Of a stretch of 64,000 bases of DNA, positions 46,651 to 59,335 are shown one piece after another. The stretch is from Wurfbainia villosa. Taxonomy: Eukaryota; Streptophyta; Magnoliopsida; Zingiberales; Zingiberaceae. The position numbers were made by a program, and so were the translations under genes. The DNA is taken from assembly GCA_025175895.1 (NCBI GenBank), contig CM046004.1, positions 47,791,359-47,855,358 on the forward strand. The letters run 5' to 3'. A model generated the notes under the pieces. That model was not told where the DNA came from, did not search any database, and saw only the letters and a program-made list of their open reading frames with translations. Numbering within the stretch: position 1 is the stretch's first letter; every line of letters begins with the position of its first letter.

Positions 46651-48060
46651 TGCGGTTGCAGTCGTAGTATTTTCTGGTTTCCTAGGATTGCCCCTAGGAA
46701 TTCAATCTCGGGCACATCAATCTTCATTTTTGTTGGGGTTAGGACCAGCCCATTCTTCTTGCATATATCTAGCATCACCTTCAAGTGACGGGATTGGGTC
46801 GCCTTGTCTTTCGAAAATACCAGGATATCATCAATGTAGACTGCGATGAAGTCTTGGGTCCCTCTGAAGCATTCATCCATCTTCCTTTGGAATATGACTG
46901 GCACATTTTTAAGCCCAAAGGGCATTGCAAGCCACTCAAAGAGTCCGTCCAGAACCCAGAATGCAGTCCATTCTATGGAGTCAAGATGCATCGCTACCTG
47001 ATGGAACTCACTCTTTAGGTCAAACTTAGAATAGATTTTACTATTACTGACCTTTCTGAGTATTGTGTTAATTCCTGGAAGACTGTATTGATCCTTGTTT
47101 GTGAGGTCATTCAGTGTTTTGAAGTTGAAGACCATTCTTTCCTTCCCCTTCGTCTCCTTTCCTGTCTTGGGGTCAATGATGGTCCCTGAATTGACGATGA
47201 TAGCCATGGTTCTATGCCTGCTACTGCTCGGCCTAATGACTCCAATCTCCAGCAGGGCCTTTACATGTTTGGAAAATGCTTCCTTCTGGGTTGGTGTGAG
47301 CTGCTTAAGGGGCCTGTCCTCAATTGTTAAATCGGGGTTTTTGATGTCAAGTTTGCACATAACCTTGTTTTTGGCCCAGTGTTGTAGAGGGTTCTCGCCA
47401 ATGTAGCCATGTTCTCTAAGTTCCTTTATAAGCGGGCTAAACTCGCTAACTCCGACTGGTTCTACTGAATAGTAAACCATTTCCTTGATCTGGAGGTATT
47501 CTTCTTCTTCCAGATCTATCTCTTCAATGGTTGTCGCTGTGTTTACTGTTGGTAGTGTCTGGATGGTAGTAACATTTTTGTAGATAGTTACTACGTTGCC
47601 TTCAATCCGAAAACCTCCTTGCATGGCTCGGATGAAGTTAGCCCCTATTATCATCTGAATATCATCCCCTAGTAGCATGGGAAAACTGTATGTATATGGG
47701 ATGCAGAAGACATTGGTCTCTATCATCATTCTTTCGGGTTTGAGCTTCATCTTGGCTGTTTGCCTGGAGTTGATGTCGCTGAAATGGACTTCGTAAGCCA
47801 TTTCCTCCAGGGTTGCTCTTGGTACTGACCTCAGGTCCACGCAACATGTGGTTGCGCCTATGTCTAGTATAGCCTTCAGTGGGAATCTTGGAACTCCCTG
47901 TATGTCTATTTCCACATTGAGGTTATATAGCATGTTTTTGACTAACCTCAGTCCCTTCCTCTAAACTTCCTATGATTTCGGTTCTTTCTTCTGGCCTTCT
48001 TGTGTTACGACATTGATTAGAATATTTTTCATCCGAGGACTGCCGTCCGGTTAGTAAGTA
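46651..48060 (-). pseudogene. Endogenous pararetrovirus fragment: protease and reverse transcriptase
   Basis: The open frame from 47933 contains a protease segment with Asp-Ile-Gly in place of Asp-Thr-Gly, then RT (FGLKNVPVIFQRKMDECF; YIDD at 46827-46838), ending near 46651. From there the frame crosses a junction into coat sequence read out of register. RNase H does not follow, so this piece was cut after RT and joined to the coat-bearing piece. The protease part duplicates 43900-44480. Confidence 0.88.
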
Positions 48061-48104
48061 GTATGAGGCACTACTGCAATTCAAAAGACGAAGACTCAGG
48101 GAAG

Positions 48105-49128
48105 GAGGATCCAGACCCAAGTTTGCTTGACCCCAACTGCGCTTGGTGCTCCATGTGTTGTGATGGATGTAGCTATGGCAAAGATGACCACAGTGCGTGC
48201 AATTGCAATCGCTATGGTGATTCAACATCAACCACTGGGATCACCGAAGTTCCGGCAATATTTGTTCAGTTGTTGCCTAGAGAAAAGGATCAAGAGCCAC
48301 AGCAAGGACCAACACCTCCTTCAGAATGACTAGACTACACCACTCTGTAGGACTTAATGAAACGACACTTGGCCATCCACACCTTTGTGGAGGCAGAAGG
48401 TTCATCAACCCCTTCAAGGAATCGAGAAAACTGCCATGCAGGAGCTACAAGGCCAGGGGCCACTGTACTCCTGTCCATGGTTAGTAACCTCGAAACCTCG
48501 GAGCAGGGAGATGACTACCTAGAGAACATACAATACTTGGTTGCGTTAGCAAACCCCACGGCATCCAAACCACTATGGGATGAATATCCAAATGAAGTAG
48601 ATTGGTGCAACCCCTTTGCAGAGACCAGTCAAGAGACTATAGCAGTGGGGATATAAATGGAATATCCCTCCATTCGATGCTTGATTAGTTCTCAGCAAAA
48701 TGAGCAACAAATATACTCGACAAGCACGGTGGCATCTCCATACATACCGCCAGTACATGAAGTCACCATGGGACCCCCAGGGTACCCACCGGCGAGAGCA
48801 AGAACAGATCCAGGACCCTCAGAACCCCTCCAAGGCCAAAGACCCTTCAATGCCCGCATCAAAAGGGATGAGAATAATGAGTTATGGACATTGCCATCTG
48901 CACAACAGAAAGTTGGGGCGCTGTTCGTAATCCCAACACAACTTGGCCTATTTGACGACGTATTCTCTAGGTGGGAATCAATCACTAAGAACCATGTGTC
49001 ATCTCAGGGATTTACCGATGTAAGGGACAAGCCAGAATATATAGAAAATCTGCTTGGAGAAATCGAGAAGTTTGCTTGGATCCAATGGAGGATGTGTTAC
49101 TCCGACTGTAAGGCCGGGAAACTCCAGG
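48105..49128 (+). pseudogene. Endogenous pararetrovirus fragment: precoat and coat start, + strand
   Basis: Same region as 27870-28736 and 45902-46650, with the Cys cluster near 48136-48215. One frame with stops at 48327, 48654 and 49143. It faces the - strand pieces on its left and right. The homology to coat stops near 49110-49130, at WIQWRMCY. Confidence 0.8.
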
Positions 49129-49431
49129 GCTGCTCTTGGTACTGACCTCAAGTCCACGTACTCCTGGGTCTGGCCTGTCTTGGATCTCCATCAGGGCCAG
49201 GTGAACCTGTCCGAGCTGCTCCAGCAGATGGTTCTGCCATTCTGAAATAATTAAATAATTAATTAAACGGGACAGGCTATCAGCCAATTGGTTGTCTTGG
49301 CCGCTAATGTGCTTGAAGGTGACCGTGACTCCGGTGCCTGTTATGTAATTACTGGAAGTCTTGCCAAAGAAGCTTATTATGGCTTGGCAATCGATTATTA
49401 TGGTGACTTCATCTTTATCCAGGAAATATAT
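49129..49431 (-). pseudogene. Endogenous pararetrovirus fragment: RNase H, second part
   Basis: The - strand frame includes FLDKDEVTIIIDCQAIISFF and GQDNQLADSLSRL, RNase H core motifs. The first part is at 57970-58186, on the far side of element D; the two abut at the TATAT duplication. The end near 49140 contains a short protease-like patch (ACTGACCTCAAGTCCACG), a rearrangement junction. Confidence 0.82.
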
Positions 49432-51259
49432 TGGTGAGATTTTCTGAGCCGCAAAAACCGCTTTTTGCATTGCGGAAACCTCGGAACCCCGATCACGGAT
49501 CCGTGCGAAGGTATAAAAATAAAACTACATGTATGTGTTATGAAAACCTAGATCTACCGTAGATCTAAATGGTGAGAGCATTACCCTCGTAGCGGCGCCC
49601 TTCGCTTATCCCGCTCGTCCAAACGCTTTGCCGGATCTCGAAGAGTGTCAAGTGCACACTCCTCTACAAGTATCCACACGAACAAATGGTGGAGAAGAAA
49701 CCTTAGAGTGTGCTAGCACCCTTGAGAGTTTCGACCAAAGAGAGGATTGGAAGAGAGAGCTTGAGAGGAAGTCCCAAGGAAAAAGAAGATGGAGTTACCA
49801 CAAAATGAATTCTCATCTAATGAGAAGTAAAGTGGTCGGCCACTCTTGGATGGGGGGGTTACATGCATGCATGTAACTCCAAGAGCCAATAGCTCTTGGT
49901 CTCCCTCATGAGGTGGCACCACATGATAAGTCAATGATGATGTGGAACACCATCATTGGCCGGCTCCCATGCCATGTCACCATGACATGACAATTGGTCA
50001 AGTCAAAATTGACAATTCATCTTCCCTCTCAAGTCAAATCAAACATGACCTCTTATCTCCCATGGTTGATCAAATCTAACCACTTGATTCAAGTCAATTT
50101 GATTTAATGAATCTCTATTCATTAATTTAAATTGACTCAATGAATCAAATCTAAATTAGACTCATTCAACACTTGAATTAAATTGAGTCTAACTCAATTA
50201 GTCTAATTTTGATTACTCTTAATCCAATTTGGTTCATCCCATAAACCTAATCCTCATGGTTCATCATATGAACCTAATCTCCATCTAATTGCCCTTTGTG
50301 TGTGACCCTATAGGTTCTTGTAATGTTGGCAATGTCCCTAAACCGATTTAGGAACATAAGCAATGAGTGGTATCTAGCAACACATCATTGCTTCTCAAGT
50401 TACAAGAATGTTGAGCTCCAACATCACCTTTGTGACTACTAATTGTGACTCTCACAATATGTGATAATGTCCCTCTATCCTTGACATCTAGATTGACCAA
50501 TTGAGGCATCGACCGTGTCATCCTCAGTACAATCTATATCTTGAACTCCAAGTAGACTCACTCTAATCAAATGAGCTCAATATCTCATATTGACTCATTT
50601 GGGCATGGTCATGCACTTCGTGGTCTCACTCTATCAAGAATAACGATGTCACTCCCGTCATATAGGAGGGATAGGTCCCATCTACATCACTCACATCTCT
50701 CCTCATAATTTGTTACATACCCAGTAATCGCCTTTATAGTCCACCCATTTACGGGTGACGTTTGACGAAGCCAAAGTATGCAACTCCTTATGTAGGGAAC
50801 CATGGTGACTTCAGGTCTAAGGACTAATAGTCATACTAATAGCCACATGAGAAAGTATATGAAACTCATATAACGATCCATGATACTTTCTCATGGTGGG
50901 TCATTCAGTATACATTCTCTAATGCATACCCATGTGTCAACTTGATATCTCATATTCATGACTTGTGAGATCAAGTCATCGTGTTGACCTACATGCTAGT
51001 CTCTACGCATTAACATTGTCCCTGAATGTTAATACTTTACTAGGAATGATTAAGAGTAGTGTTCTCTATATCATCTCATTATCGATTCAACCAATCAATT
51101 GATATAGATAAGAACCTGCTACTCAAGGATGTTATTATACTTAGTTTTTTGGCACCAATACAAGTAAATATAATAACCATGCCTTTATAAATAGGAATAT
51201 GATACAATAAAGTCCATACAACAATCATCACATGATTGACTCTAGGACTTTCACTAACA
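49432..51259 (-). repeat. 3' LTR of element D
   Basis: 1,828 bp; reverse complement starts TGTTAGTGAAAG and ends CTCACCA. Close relatives are at 23430-25162, 56516-57969 and, more diverged, LTR A. The pol stop codon at 51268-51270 overlaps the TGGGATAT polypurine tract next to this LTR. Confidence 0.9.
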
Positions 51260-51267
51260 ATATCCCA

Positions 51268-54200
51268 CTAGCACAAGTGCCAATCACCGTAGTATCTAAT
51301 ACCCAATGACCTAGTGTGACCATCATGCTTTTTCTGTGCCAAAACCTTGGTCAAGGGATCTGCGATGTTAGCCTCTGTGGGTACTCTGTAAATCTTCACA
51401 TCTCCTCTATCGATAATCTCTCGAATGAGATGGAAGCGCTGTAGTATGTGTTTGGTCCGCTGGTGTGAGCGAGATTCCTTAGCCTGTGCAATCGCTCCAT
51501 TGTTGTCACAATAGAGCTCTATGGGATCTGCTATGCTAGGAACCACCCCAAGCTCAGTAATGAACTTGCGGATCCAAACTACCTCCTTTGCTGCCTTAGG
51601 TGTAGCGATATACTCGTTTTCTATTGTAGAATCAACAATTGTGTCCTTCTTCGAACTCTTCCAGCTCACAGCGTCACCATTCAAGCAAAACACGAACCCT
51701 GACTTTGATCTATAATCATCCTGGTCAGTTTGGAAGCTTTCATCGTTGTAACCCTTTACAGCTAGCTCCTCATCACCTCCAAATATCAAGAAATATTCTT
51801 TAGTCCTTCTCAAGTACTTAAGAATATTCTTAACTGCTATCCAGTGATGCTCACCTGGATCTGACTGGTATCTACTCATCATGCTCAAAGAGTATGAGAC
51901 ATCAAGATGAGTACATAGCATGACGTACATGATAGATCTTATAGCAGATGCATAAGGGATCTTATCCATGCATTCTCTCTCCTCTCTAGAAGAGGGACTT
52001 TGAGTCTTCGAAAGACTCACACCATGTGACATCGGCAGAAGTCCCTTCTTGGAATTCTGCATGACAAACCGTAGTAATATCGTGTCAATGTATGTACTCT
52101 GACTTAGGCCAAGCAATCTCTTAGATCTATCTCTATAGATCTTGATGCCTAGAATACAGACTGCTTCACCTAAGTCCTTCATTGAGAAGCACGTCCCCAG
52201 CCAAGTCTTCACAGACTATAGCAAAGGGATGTCATTCCCAATGAGTAGTATGCCATCCATATACAATATAAGGAAGACAACTGTGTTCCCATTAACCCTC
52301 TTGTAGACACAGGGTTCATCTTCATTCTTGATGAAACCAAACTGTTTGATCACATCATCGAATCGAAGATTCCAGCTCCGAGAAGCTTGCTTTAGCCCAT
52401 AAATGGACATTTGCATCTTCCATACTTTCCCAGTATGTTGTGGATCTACAAAACCCTCAGGTTGTGTCATGTATATATCCTCGAGTAAGTTTCCATTCAG
52501 AAACACAGTTTTGACATCCATCTGCTAGATCTCATAATCGTGGTATACTGCAATAGCAAGTATGATCCGAATGGACTTAAATATCCCCACTGGAGAAAAG
52601 GTTTCATCATAGTCAATACCATGAATTTGCTTGAAACCTTTAGCCACCAATCGACCCTTATAGCTATGCGTAAGTCCATCCATGTCAGTCATTCTCTTAA
52701 AGACCCACATACACCCAATGAGTTTGACCCCTTCAGGTGGATCAACCAAAGTCCATACTTGGTTGGTGTACATGAATTCCATCTCGGATCTCATGACCTC
52801 TAGCCATTTCTCAGAGTCTAGGCTCATCACAGCTTCCTGATAAGAGGTAGGCTCATTCTCAATGAGCATAACGTCATCATGGTCAGACAAGATAAATGAG
52901 TATCTCTCAGGCTGATGACGTACCCTATCAGACCTACGAAGAGGTAGGTCTACCTGAACAGGTGATTGTTCCACAACTCTTTGTGCAACAACCTCATCAC
53001 CCACAACACTTTGTGGTTCCTATCCAACCTTCATCAAGGCCTTAGTGCTATGGTCCTTATCTTGAATTTCTTCAAGATCGAACGTACTCCCACTAGTTTT
53101 TCTAGAAACAAAATCTCTTTCTAGAAAAACCCTAGTCTTTGCCACAAACACTTTGTGCTGACTGGGAATGTAGAAGTAATATCCCTTCGTGTCCTTGGGA
53201 TATCCAACAAAATAGCACCTATCGGATTTGGGTCCCAGTTTGTCTGAGACTTGACGTCAAACGTAAGCCTCACAACCCCAAATCCTCATGAAAGACATCT
53301 TGGGATTTCTCCTTGTCCATATCGTATATGGTATCTTTATCACAACCTTGGATGGTACACGGTTAAGGGTGAAGGCTGCTGTGTCTAGATCATATCCCCA
53401 AAAGGATATTGGAAGATCTTTGTGACTCATCATAGATCGTACCATATCTAATAGGGTACGATTTCTCCTTTCGGATACACCATTCCACTGTGGTGTTCCA
53501 GGAGGAGTGAGTTGGGATAAAATCCCACACTCAATTAGATAGTCACGAAACTCATGGCTAAGTATTCACCACCTCGATCTGATCGAAGTATCTTAATACT
53601 CTTGCCCAGCTGATTTTGTACTTTATTCTTGAATTCTTTGAACTTTTCAAAGGATTCTGATTTATGTGTCATGAGATATACATAACCATATCTACTGAAG
53701 TCATCAGTAAATGTAATGAAGTACCTATAACCACCTCTAGCAGCAACATTGAAAGGGCCACATACATCACTATGTATAAGTCCTAACAAGTCTGTTGCTC
53801 TTTCGCTGTGTCCACTAAAGGGAGTCTTGGTGATCTTGCCTAAAAGGCAAGATTCGCATGTCTCATATGATACAAAATCAAATGAGTCTAGCAGCCCATC
53901 CTTATGGAGCTGAGATAAGCGACTCTCATTTATGTGACCTAAGCGACAATGCAAGAGATAGGTTTGGTTCAATTCATTTGACTTGAACCTTTTGGTACTT
54001 ATGTTATAGATGGGGCTCTCTAAGTCTAGAAAGTAGAGTCCGTTCATTAGAGGTGCACTACAATAGAACATATCATTTAAATAAACTGAACAACATTTGT
54101 TCTTTATTATAAATGTAAATCCTTTCTTGTCCAAACAAGAAACCGAAATTATGTTCTTAGTTAAAGCAGACACATAACAACATTCATCTAATTCTAGTAC

Positions 54201-55238
54201 AAGCCCAGAGGGAAAAGATAGATCATAAGTTCGTAAAACAACAATAGCAACCCTTGCTCCATTACGTACTCGTAGGTCCACCTCGCCCTTTGTCAATGCC
54301 CTACTATTTCTCAGCGCCTGCACATTGGTACAAATGTGAGATGCACATCTGATATCTAATACCCATGATGAAGAAATAGATAGATCGACTTCTATAACAT
54401 TTATACCTGAAGTAGAAGTCTCACTTCTCTTCTTCTTAAGATCTTCTAGGTAAGATTTGCAGTTACGCTTCCAGTGTCTAGCTTCCTTGCAGTTGAAGCA
54501 AGCCCCTTCCTTGGCCACCCCTCCTTTGGGTTTTAGTTCCTTGCCTTTGCCCTTGGCTTGGGACCTTTCCTTACCTTTAGGCTTGCCCTTGCCTTTCTTC
54601 TTTTGCACCATCAAAATGGAGTCAGATTTTCCCTTCTTAAGGTTGAGCTCAGCAGTTCTCAACATGCTGAGCATCTCAGGCAGTGGCTTATCAATTTCAT
54701 TCATGTTGTAATTCATGACAAATTGATTGTAGCTTTGTGGCAAAGACTGCAAGATCAAGTCAGTGGCCAACTCTTGGCCAAGGGGGAATCCCATTCTCTG
54801 TAGATTTTCTACATACCCAATCATCTTGAGTACATATGGACCTACGGTAGTCCCATCTTGCATTTTGGACCCAAACAATGCCTTAGAGACTTTATATCTC
54901 TCGTGTCTTGCTTGTCCTTGATATAGTTGACGAAGATGTTCAACCATATCATAAGCATTCATGAACTCATGTTGCTTATGAAGCTCAGAGTTCATGGTCG
55001 CGAGCATTAGACATGACACATCTAATGCATCATCTTGATGCTTCTTGTAAGCATCTTTGTCAGCTCGTGAGGCAGTGGCAGGAGGTGCCTCTGGAATGGG
55101 CTACTCCAGAATGTACAGTTTCCTTTCTTGAGTGAGAACGATTCTCAGGTTCCTGTACCAGTCCAGGAAATTTGCTCCATTGAGCTTGTCCTTCTCAAGG
55201 ATAGAATGTAGAGAGAGAGTATTTGTGTTTGTCGACAT
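51268..55238 (-). pseudogene. Gag-pol of element D (broken)
   Basis: ATG at 55238 (MSTNTNTLSLHSILEKDKL) opens gag; TAG at 55101-55103, then open from 55019 through zinc knuckle CFNCKEARHWKRNC, protease with Asp-Ile-Arg instead of Asp-Thr-Gly, GAG-pre-integrase, and integrase (LIHSDVCGPF, SDRGGEYL). A one-base loss near 53565 shifts the frame. Stops follow near 53254, 53017, 52522 and 52213. RT has YMDG at 52252-52263 where YVDD is expected, losing a catalytic Asp. RNase H (KSGFVFCLNGDAVSWKSSKK) ends at 51268. Confidence 0.92.
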
Positions 55239-56515
55239 AGTAATCTACAACATACAATGCAGAGAATTAATATCATATTCCTTTTATCATTTAATTAGAC
55301 CTTTAATCAAATGATACTCCCATTGAATTATAATAATTTTGTAGAATCGAGTTATGGATATGGTCAAACCACATTACTAGATTCATACAAACTAGCTATA
55401 ATTCCTGCGGGACAAGATCCACATCATACTAAGCCTTGAGTTAGCTTTGGCTAAATCGCCCAAGACTTAGTATGATCGGTGGGTAACACATTACCGATTA
55501 CATCTCTATGCAACTCTTGTTTATAGGATCAAGACCCACATTTATAAAAGATCTTGAGTTAGCTTTGGCTAAATCGCCCAAGATTTAGTGTAAATGCGAT
55601 CTTATCCTATCTTTCCAACGGTTGGAATATGCCTATAGTTCTACTCGATCCAATTGAGTTAACTAGTTTTACTCAATCTAATTGAGCTTACTCTAACCCA
55701 AGCCGTGATAGGCGGGACCAAGATTGTCCCTCCGCACCCTACCAAGATAATATGCATTGTTCTACTTAGGCAGATTCAACAACTACAAATGATCGAGGTA
55801 GTGATAGGTATCAAGGACTTGGTAGACATTTTTTAGTTGATTCGATTAAGATCTAATCTAATCATAATGTGTATCATATACGGATTAAGGACTTTATTAT
55901 CCTACACTAGCATGCATCACATACATACAAGCATAACAAATATATATATATATATATATATATCAACATATATACATATATATAAATTAATTGTGATTAG
56001 GTCATGACCCTACTACGATCTTCTCAAGACAATGAGAAGATCAGATGGTCAACCTAGGGTTAGCGGCTTCTCCAAGCGCCTCCTTTGACCGCCATGTGTC
56101 GTCGACACCCTTCTCGTAACTCCGTCTAGAAGTGGACCTTCCACCGGTCCATTTTGTACATTACAAACATGAAACTTGAGTTACATTCAAGTCTAAAACT
56201 ATTTACAACTAGAATTTTAAAAAGAAGAGGCACGACACGCAGGTCGCATACCCTATACAATAAGCACAATCACAAAAATGACACGCAAGCCATATTATGA
56301 ATTACAACACATTAACGTCCAATCATATTGGGGTTATTGGGCCATGACCATCACAGAATTATACATAATACTAAATTATGTATTTTATAGAAAATTTATA
56401 TAATTTTTCCTAATTTTTTTTAATTTTATGAATCACCTCTCCGTAACGGTCCCGCTAAGCGGTTTCCGGGTGCGATCGCGGGACAAGGCCCCTTTCGGGG
56501 ATAGGGGCAGCCCCG
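55239..56515 (-). other. 5' leader of element D
   Basis: About 1.28 kb non-coding. A 37-bp segment with GTTAGCTTTGGCTAAATCGC occurs at about 55432-55468 and 55550-55586; it can form a TTAGC/GCTAA stem. An (AT)n run lies at about 55938-55963. A GC-rich stretch at 56440-56515 adjoins the truncated LTR. No PBS is visible, consistent with a deletion across the LTR-PBS boundary. Confidence 0.7.
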
Positions 56516-57969
56516 AAAGCTTGAGAGGAAGTCCCAAGGAAGAGAGAAAATGGAGTTGCCACAAAATGAATTCTCATCTAATGAGAAGTATAGGCCAATG
56601 ACTCTTGGTCTCCCTCATGAGGTGGCACCACATGATAAGTCAATGATGATGTGGAACACCATCATTGGCCGACCCCCATGCCATGTCACCATGACATGGC
56701 AATTGGTCAAGTCAAAATTGACAATTCATCTTCCCTCTCAAGTCAAGTCAAACTTGACCTCTTATCTCCCATGGTTGATCAAATCTAACCACTTGATTCA
56801 TGTCAATTTGATTTAATGAATCTCTATTCATTAATTTAAATTGACTCAATGAATCAAATCTAAATTAGACTCATTCAACACTTGAATCAAATTGAGTCTA
56901 ACTCAATTAGTCTAATTTGAATTACTCTTAATCCAATTTGGTTCATCCCATGAACCTAATCTTCATGGTTCATCATATGAACCTAATCTCAATCTAATTG
57001 CCCTTTGTGTGTGACCCTATAGGTTCTTGTAACGTTGGCAATGCACCTAAACCGATTTAGGAACATAAGCAATGAACGATATCTAGCAACACATCATTGC
57101 TTCCCAAGTTACAAGAATGTTGAGCTCCAACATCACCTTTGTGACTACTAATTGTGACTCTCATAATATGTGACAATGTCCCTCTATCCTTTACATCTAG
57201 ATTGACCAATTGAGGCATAGACCGTGTCATCCTCGGTACAATCTATATCTTGAACTCCAAGTAGACTCACTCTAATCAAATGAGCTCAATATCTTATATT
57301 GACTCATTTGGGCATGGCCATGCACTTCGTGGTCTCACTCTATCAAGAATAATGATGTCACTCCCGTCATATAGGAGGGATAGATCCCATCTACATCACT
57401 CACATCCCTCCTCATAATTTGTTACATACCCAGTAATCGCCTTTATAGTCCACCCATTTACGGGTGACGTTTGACGAAGCCAAAGTATGCAACTCCTTAT
57501 GTAGGGAACCACGGTGACTTCATGTCTAAGGACTAATAGTCATACTAATAGCCACATGAGAAAGTATATGACACTCATATAACGATCCATGATATTTTCT
57601 CATGGCGGGTCATTTAGTATACATTCTCCAATGCATACCCATGTGTCAACTTGATATCTCATATCCATGACTTGTGAGATCAAGTCATCGTGTTGACCTA
57701 CATGCTAGTCTCTACGCATTAACATTGTCCCTGAATGTTAATACTTGACTAGGAATGATTAAGAGTAGTGTTCTCTATATCATCTCATTATCGATTCAAC
57801 CAATCGATTGATATAGATAAGAACCTACTACTCAAGGACGTTATTATACTTAGTTTTTTTGACACCAATACAAGTAAATATAATAACCATGCCTTTATAA
57901 ATTGGAATATGATACAATAAAGTCCATACAACAATCAACACATGATTGACTCTAGGGCTTTCACTAACA
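56516..57969 (-). repeat. 5' LTR of element D, 3' end deleted
   Basis: Matches 49754-51259 closely and starts (in reverse) TGTTAGTGAAAG. The last ~320 bp and the PBS are missing, joined at 56515 to leader sequence. Confidence 0.85.
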
Positions 57970-58186
57970 TATATTTTTAGCGCCTCCATGGTGTTCATCA
58001 CGGCAAAATTTCGGCATCTATTGTAGACTTCGGGGGATTTAATTTGCCACTTGCATAAGCACAGATCCTTTCGGTGGCCTTCATGTCTTGCCTCTGGTTC
58101 TTCCATTTACAGATCCCACCCCACCTGCTCATACATCCATCTGTTTCTAAAATTATGTAAGCTCTTGGTTCTGACCTCAGATCCAT
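57970..58186 (-). pseudogene. Endogenous pararetrovirus fragment: RNase H, first part
   Basis: The - strand encodes LETDGCMSRWGGICKWK and, in another frame, KSPEVYNRCRNFAVMNTME; badnavirus-like RNase H start with a frameshift. Continues at 49431 beyond element D. Confidence 0.8.
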
Positions 58187-58268
58187 GCAACAAGATGCCG
58201 GGAGACCTCTACAACAGAATCAAAGCGGCCTTTGAAGAAAAGTTCCCTGGCCTTATAGTCGGAGTAAT
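58187..58268 (+). pseudogene. Endogenous pararetrovirus fragment: coat region, + strand
   Basis: About 80 bp encoding GDLYNRIKAAFEEKFPGLIVG, matching the coat stretch at about 45480-45530. It is joined head-to-head with the RNase H piece and ends where element E begins. Confidence 0.7.
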
Positions 58269-59335
58269 GTTCTTTATTAGAGAAGGAACATAATAGCAAT
58301 TGTCCAGTTCTAAGACTAGTCCACTAGGGTGCTTCAACAAATAAGTTCCGATGGCGACCACAACAACGTTTACTCCATTTCCAACTCACAAATTTGACTC
58401 CCCTCTGACGAGTCTTCTTCTATTCCCTAGCCCCTGTATGTCATTACATATATGTGAGCCACACCCAGTACCCAAGTGTATAAGGAAATAGAATGACAAT
58501 CAATAACAAAGATACCTGAAGAGGATGGGGCATCGGATGTCTTCTTCTTCTTCACAGACTCAAGATAAATCTTGCAGTTTCTTTGCCAGTGGTGCTCCTT
58601 GCCACAGTGATGGCATGTACCCATTTGTGCTAGTTCTGCCTTCTTAGCCTTTTTGTTCTTCCCTTTCTTTTATTCCTTTGATTTTCTCTTAGAACCTTTC
58701 TTTGAGGAATCAACTAACAGAACCGCCTTCTCCTCATGCTTCATAGAAGGCTCCACAATCTTCAGCATATTGAGGAGCTTTGGAATAGTGGATTCAAGTT
58801 TGTTCATCTGGTAGTTCATCACAAATTGTGAGAAACTCTTGGGCAAACAATGCAGAATTAAGTCAATACTTAATTTATGATCCATCACAAACCCGAGGGT
58901 AGCCAGTCGCTCGATGTACCCATTCATCTTTAGCACGAATTGTACTACAGATGAACCTTCTTGCATCTTAGAGGTGAAGAGGAGCCTAGAGACTTCGAAA
59001 CTTTTGGATCTCGCTTGCTCATCAAACAACTCATGAAGATGGAAGACTATGGTATTAGCATCCATATGCTCATGCTGCTTTTGTAGCTCGGGTAGCATAG
59101 CGACTAGCATGATATAACTCGCCAGTTCAGAATGAGACACATGTTTCTGATAGGCCAACAATTGGTCTGGAGTTACATCGTCCTTAGGACGGTTGGGAAG
59201 AGACTCTTCAAGAACATACACAAGCTTTTTTGCGTTGAGAACAATTCTCAAGTTTCTAAGCCAGTCTAAGGAGTTAGGCCCAATCAATTTGTTTGAATCC
59301 AAAATAGTGCGCAAATTCAAAGATGTCATGATCAA
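58269..59335 (-). pseudogene. Gag and protease stub of element E
   Basis: Gag from 59329-59335 (MTSLNLRTILDSNKL) to TAA at 58670; the frame continues to a zinc knuckle CHHCGKEHHWQRNC and the protease region, where the Asp-Thr-Gly motif has been lost (TWVLGVAHIYV). Better preserved than C. Truncated at 58269 by a junction with pararetroviral DNA. Confidence 0.87.

Larger units (their letters stand above)
49432..57969 (-). mobile_element. Ty1/copia element D inserted in pararetroviral RNase H
   Basis: 8,538 bp on the - strand, TATAT duplicated at 49427-49431 and 57970-57974. In its own direction: 5' LTR 57969-56516 (3' end missing), leader 56515-55239, broken gag-pol 55238-51268, 3' LTR 51259-49432. 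Ty1/copia by domain order, possibly near Angela/Tork. It proves the pararetroviral DNA was there first. Confidence 0.92.

Noticed and set aside
55938..55963. (AT)n run as a replication origin or regulatory signal
   Set aside because: A short simple repeat within a decayed leader; nothing else supports a function.
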